Shown piece by piece: positions 30,913 through 34,097 of a stretch of DNA of 34,097 nucleotides (positions within the stretch are counted from its first letter, which is position 1; each line of letters opens with the position of its first letter). A program made the translations under genes and the position numbers. Source of the stretch: an uncultured Bacilli bacterium (GTDB lineage: Bacteria; Bacillota_I; Bacilli_A; RF39; UBA660); NCBI GenBank assembly GCA_947623995.1, contig CANQIN010000007.1, forward strand, positions 1-34,097, in the 5' to 3' direction. The notes below the pieces were generated by a model that had not been told where the DNA came from, did no database searches, and saw nothing but the letters and a program-made list of their open reading frames with translations.

Positions 30913-31614
30913 CTAATTACTCTTTCCATAATAATCATTACAATAATATCCATAGTAACTATTATCTTTTACAGAAGCTCTATTTACAACAACGCCAGTA
31001 ATTGGTGCATTAGCTTGAGCAAAAGCTTTCTTAACTCGATCTAATAATTCAATTTTTGTTTTCTTATTTGATACTACTACAACATTAGCATCACTATACT
31101 GAGTCATAACTAGAGCATCACTAAGTCCTATTGCTGGAGGACAATCAAAAATAATAATGTCATACATTTTCTTTAATTTTTCAATTAATTTTTTATTATG
31201 AATAGAATTTAATAATTCAATTGGATTTGGAGGTGTTGGACCAGTAGTTATTAAATCTACTCTTTTAGTTCCAGTTTCAATTATATATTTATCTAAATTA
31301 ATATCTTCTTTGTAGTTTAATATTAAAGTAGAATATCCTCTACTAACTGAATTAGTTACTTTAAATATTTCATGTTGTCTTCCTTTTCTTAAGTCACAAT
31401 CAATTAATAAAACGCTTTTTCCTTCTTGTGCATATGCAACTGCTAAATTAGCCGTAATAAAACTTTTTCCATCACCACTTTCTGGTGAAGTAAATAAAAT
31501 AGTTTTTAGTTTACCTTTATTCATAACCGAAAAAGCTAAATTAGTTCTAATTGTCTTAATAGATTCACTAAAAACTGATTTTGAATTAGCCGTTATTTTT
31601 AAATCTGATTTCAT
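30913..31614 (-). CDS. cpsD: CpsD/CapB-type bacterial tyrosine kinase
   Basis: 233-aa BY-kinase. Walker A is SPESGDGKS at 43-51, Walker A' is LLIDCDLR at 69-76 and Walker B is IIIFDCPPAIG near 148. The C-terminal tail SYYGYYCNDYYGKSN holds six tyrosines for autophosphorylation. It works with the membrane modulator encoded just upstream (31634-32296) and is reversed by the phosphatase downstream. Together they control chain length and export of the polymer. The start has GGAGG at a normal distance. Confidence 0.93.
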   Translation of the reverse strand: MKSDLKITANSKSVFSESIKTIRTNLAFSVMNKGKLKTILFTSPESGDGKSFITANLAVAYAQEGKSVLLIDCDLRKGRQHEIFKVTNSVSRGYSTLILNYKEDINLDKYIIETGTKRVDLITTGPTPPNPIELLNSIHNKKLIEKLKKMYDIIIFDCPPAIGLSDALVMTQYSDANVVVVSNKKTKIELLDRVKKAFAQANAPITGVVVNRASVKDNSYYGYYCNDYYGKSN

Positions 31615-31633
31615 AACACATTTCCTCCAAACT

Positions 31634-32296
31634 TTAGTCTTCTTTAGGTACGATACCTAAAACAGTTAATCCTAATTTTGTTTCAACAACTTCATCTGAT
31701 TTAATTGTTGTATCAAAATAAAACATTATAAATACCACACTCAAAGATAATACTAAACCAACAACTAAGTACATCATATTATCTTTCATAAAATTAACAT
31801 TGTATGGAGTATTATTAGGAATAGCTTCATCAACTATTGAAACATTTTCTAAATTATAAATTGTTTTTACTTCTTCACTAAATGCTTTAGCTGTTTCATT
31901 AGCGATTTTTGCAGCTGTATCAGCATTACGGTCTGAAACATTTATCTTAATAATTTCAGTATTAGTTACAGATGAAACTGAAATTTGACTAGACAAAGCT
32001 TCAACACTTGTATTTAAATTTAAAACGCTAATAACAGTATTTAAAACTTTTCTACTTTTAATAATTTCACTATATGTGCTAACTAAGTTTTTATTTAATT
32101 GAACATCATTAGAACTATAATTACCATTATTTTTTTCATTAACTAAAATAATAGTTGTGTTGCTTTTATAAAGCGGCTTACGAATAATTATAGAATAATA
32201 ATTACCTACTATTAAAACTACAAAAACCGCAATAATAATTCTAATAATATTTGATTTAAAGTATTCAAATACTTCTTTTAAATTAATTTCTTCCAT
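31634..32296 (-). CDS. cpsC: CpsC/Wzz-type chain-length modulator and kinase activator
   Basis: 220-aa protein with two membrane spans, at about residues 16-36 and 177-197, enclosing an extracytoplasmic domain, as in CapA/CpsC/YveK. The first span is followed by IRKPLYKSNTTIILVNEKN and the second is preceded by the Pro-containing AIPNNTPYNVNFM. The short cytoplasmic tail (SDEVVETKLGLTVLGIVPKED) matches the region that activates the tyrosine kinase. GGGAG before the ATG. Starts the operon under the promoter at 32331-32360. Confidence 0.92.
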   Translation of the reverse strand: MEEINLKEVFEYFKSNIIRIIIAVFVVLIVGNYYSIIIRKPLYKSNTTIILVNEKNNGNYSSNDVQLNKNLVSTYSEIIKSRKVLNTVISVLNLNTSVEALSSQISVSSVTNTEIIKINVSDRNADTAAKIANETAKAFSEEVKTIYNLENVSIVDEAIPNNTPYNVNFMKDNMMYLVVGLVLSLSVVFIMFYFDTTIKSDEVVETKLGLTVLGIVPKED

Positions 32297-32330
32297 ATAA
32301 ATTCATTTCTCCCTTTATTTATCCCATAAC

Positions 32331-32360
32331 ACTATATCAAATTTAAAATGTTTAAGTCAA
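32331..32360 (-). promoter_or_regulatory. Promoter of the CpsC-CpsD-CpsB unit
   Basis: -35 TTGACT (32355-32360), 18-nt spacer, -10 TATAGT (32331-32336), about 35 nt before the CpsC start codon. Confidence 0.6.
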
Positions 32361-32382
32361 TTAATTTTAAATTAAAAGATCA

Positions 32383-32400
32383 CAATAATTTTAATTATTG
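32383..32400. promoter_or_regulatory. Perfect palindrome upstream of the CpsC promoter
   Basis: CAATAATT-TT-AATTATTG, 23 bp upstream of the -35 hexamer. It could bind a dimeric regulator or be chance in AT-rich DNA. No T-run follows, so it is not a terminator. Confidence 0.3.
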
Positions 32401-32484
32401 ATATTAATATTGAACTTAAAATCAAATGTAATTTCAATATAAATATTTCATAAATTAACATGGTCTTTTTTTAAATTAATTCAA

Positions 32485-33945
32485 TTAATTTTCTTCTAAA
32501 ACTTCGTTTAACTTATTAATTGCTAAATTAATTGATTGCTCATCAACATTCATAACATATAAATCTCTTCCTGGATAACAATATGTAGGCATCATTGCAC
32601 CTGTTCCTGTAATATTAGATTTTTCTATTTTCCATGTAGCCATGTCATCTATTTGCATTTTTATTAAATTAGTTATATCTGTTTCATTAATGTTTGTTTC
32701 AAATGTTCCTTCTAATGAACTTAAGATATTTGAATAGTTATTTAAAATAGTACTTGATTTAGAAACTTTTTCAATTATTTTTTCAATTACTTGCTCTTGA
32801 TTTTCGCCACGATGGCGATCACCAGATTCATAAGCTTTTCTTTCTCTTGCAAATCCTAATGCACATCTTCCATCTACTTCATTTAATCCTGGATTTATTA
32901 TACAGCCATTAGCATTACACATAAATTGATAGTCAACATCTGAATTAATTGTAATACCCCCTATAGCATCTACTAATCTTGTTACTGAATTAAAGTTAAC
33001 TCTGACATAATAAGGAATTTTAATTTGTAATAAATCTTCTATTGTAGATTTTGACAATTCAATCCCACCAACTGTTCCTGAATGAGTTAATTTATCTTTT
33101 AAAGTTGTATCTATTCCATGTAAGTAGACATATGAATCTCTTGGAATATGAATCATTAATAATCTTTTAGTTTTAGGATTAACCGCTAAAATAATATTTA
33201 CATCACTTAGGCTTCTACTAGGCATATAATTACTTCTTGTATCAATCCCACTTATATATATTACAAAAGGATCTTTTCCAGTATTAATATTTACAGCTTC
33301 CATATCTACTTCTGTTGTAATATCGATTGAAGCAATAATCTTAACTTTATTTTCATAATCTTCATCTATTCCAGTTATTGCATCATAATTACCTGAATTA
33401 ACAATAATAATATAACTTAAATCATTAACAACATTATCAAATAACTCAGCAACATTAGTATGATAATTAATAGTTCCCTGTAATTTTTCTTTAATCTTTG
33501 CTTCTACTTTACTCATATCATCTAAATCTTTAAAAACATTTAATTCTTGATATTTAATATCTTCAATAGTTTCATAAGTAGAATTTTTATTAGCCAAAAT
33601 ATAATATGTATCAGTATTGTATCTTATACTGATATTTTTTAAGAAATTCATTGTATTATTAATAATACCAGTAACTATTATTAATATAGTAATAATTATA
33701 ATATTAACTATAATTGAACTTATATATGCAACGTTTTTCCTTTCTTTTTTTAAAATAATGAAGCCACTAATACCTATAATTATCAAAAAAACTATTATAC
33801 TAGCAATAAAATATTTGCTAGGTAAAATATTACTAGTAAATAAAGTGACTTCAAATATAATGCTCATAATTAAAAAAATAATTCCAACTACGATACTAGC
33901 TATTTGTACTCCATTCTTTTCACTATTAACTTTTTTGCGTTTCAT
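32485..33945 (-). CDS. LytR-CpsA-Psr (LCP) family cell-wall polymer ligase (polysaccharide locus copy)
   Basis: 486-aa membrane protein built like the one at 1531-2970. It has three hydrophobic spans at about 14-100, an extracytoplasmic insert at about 105-205 (NSTYETIEDIKYQELNVF, later NDLSYIIIVNSGNYDAI) and an LCP domain at about 225-400. Signatures are YISGIDTRSNY, SRSLSDVNIILAVNPKT, LMIHIPRDSYVYL, KLTHSG, the Arg-containing GFARERKAYESGDRHRGENQ and a PGRDLYVM tail. It is the first gene of the locus and probably attaches the finished polysaccharide to peptidoglycan. AGGAGTG precedes the ATG. It has its own promoter. Confidence 0.92.
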   Translation of the reverse strand: MKRKKVNSEKNGVQIASIVVGIIFLIMSIIFEVTLFTSNILPSKYFIASIIVFLIIIGISGFIILKKERKNVAYISSIIVNIIIITILIIVTGIINNTMNFLKNISIRYNTDTYYILANKNSTYETIEDIKYQELNVFKDLDDMSKVEAKIKEKLQGTINYHTNVAELFDNVVNDLSYIIIVNSGNYDAITGIDEDYENKVKIIASIDITTEVDMEAVNINTGKDPFVIYISGIDTRSNYMPSRSLSDVNIILAVNPKTKRLLMIHIPRDSYVYLHGIDTTLKDKLTHSGTVGGIELSKSTIEDLLQIKIPYYVRVNFNSVTRLVDAIGGITINSDVDYQFMCNANGCIINPGLNEVDGRCALGFARERKAYESGDRHRGENQEQVIEKIIEKVSKSSTILNNYSNILSSLEGTFETNINETDITNLIKMQIDDMATWKIEKSNITGTGAMMPTYCYPGRDLYVMNVDEQSINLAINKLNEVLEEN

Positions 33946-33970
33946 ATTTATTCACTCCTACCTGAATTTA

Positions 33971-33999
33971 AGTATACAAGATTTTAATGGATAAAACAA
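33971..33999 (-). promoter_or_regulatory. Promoter of the first LCP gene of the locus
   Basis: -35 TTGTTT (33994-33999), 17-nt spacer, -10 TATACT (33971-33976), about 25 nt before the start codon at 33945. Nothing else is recognised between here and the window end. Confidence 0.5.
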
Positions 34000-34097
34000 G
34001 ATTATAATTTTTTAATATGTAAATAAACTTATAAAAATATTAATAAAAATTAATACTATTATTCTTTATTCGACAAAGTTCTTACATTCCTTAAGTT

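Noticed and set aside
32461-32484. Palindrome at the end of the second LCP gene as a terminator
   Set aside because: Self-complementary AT sequence around a single central base, followed by A-run rather than T-run in the direction of transcription.
33617-33994. Plus-strand open frame of 125 codons with hydrophobic residues
   Set aside because: Antisense to the membrane-spanning part of the LCP gene; hydrophobicity mirrors the AT-rich coding of the opposite strand.
1-34097. CRISPR arrays, tRNA or rRNA genes, insertion sequences with terminal repeats
   Set aside because: Looked for on both strands; no regularly spaced repeats, cloverleaf-like GC-rich segments or transposase genes with inverted ends were seen. 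The Rpn-family genes are sometimes labelled transposases but show no element ends.

Overview
The window is very AT-rich and almost every gene lies on the minus strand. Proteins are encoded with the standard bacterial code, and Shine-Dalgarno sequences of the AAGGAGG type are strong. A SigF/SigG-like sigma factor with a STAS partner, a Gram-positive CpsB/C/D-type capsule regulatory set and LytR-CpsA-Psr (LCP) ligases point to a low-GC Firmicute, possibly one of the uncultured gut Bacilli near the RF39/Erysipelotrichia branch. The lineage is inference; no rRNA or other phylogenetic marker is present.

Layout from left to right (transcription runs right to left). 1-308: 5' part of an Rpn/PD-(D/E)XK nuclease-family gene that leaves the window. 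498-1457: STAS protein and sporulation-type sigma factor. 1531-2970: first LCP protein. 3048-4954: a full-length Rpn nuclease followed by three short genes that are stand-alone copies of its C-terminal domain. 4955-5388: intergenic region with palindromic repeats and an untracked 29-aa membrane peptide that has its own promoter and terminator. 5389-33945: a surface polysaccharide locus of about 28.5 kb.

The polysaccharide locus begins at its right end with an LCP ligase, a Wzz/CpsC chain-length protein, a CpsD tyrosine kinase and a CpsB/YwqE phosphatase. Two nearly identical initiating sugar-phosphate transferases follow, flanking an EpsG/Wzy polymerase, and the block closes with an intrinsic terminator. 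A perfect TTGACA-N17-TATAAT promoter at 27521-27549 then starts the second block. This block holds two polysaccharide pyruvyl transferase-family proteins, an SDR, a MenD-like ThDP enzyme, several GT2/GT4 glycosyltransferases, a Wzx flippase, a membrane-anchored beta-propeller, a nucleotide-sugar epimerase, a TupA-like ATP-grasp protein, an Fe-S F420-dehydrogenase-beta-like protein, a nitroreductase, an MBOAT/SGNH acylation pair, a hexapeptide acetyltransferase and UDP-glucose 6-dehydrogenase. UDP-glucose dehydrogenase plus the epimerase predict a uronic-acid polymer. The other enzymes predict that it is amidated, O-acylated and pyruvylated.

Two observations stand out. First, three genes of the decoration segment (acetyltransferase, SGNH partner of MBOAT, Fe-S protein) each carry a G10 homopolymer inside the coding sequence. 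These are the only such G/C tracts I found in this AT-rich window. Two genes read through and one is out of frame, which is the signature of slipped-strand phase variation. Second, the Rpn locus looks like a gene-within-gene toxin-antitoxin system. The full-length gene contains an internal perfect sigma-A promoter and an internal Shine-Dalgarno/ATG for its C-terminal domain. The downstream stand-alone copy keeps the same promoter after its upstream coding frame has decayed.
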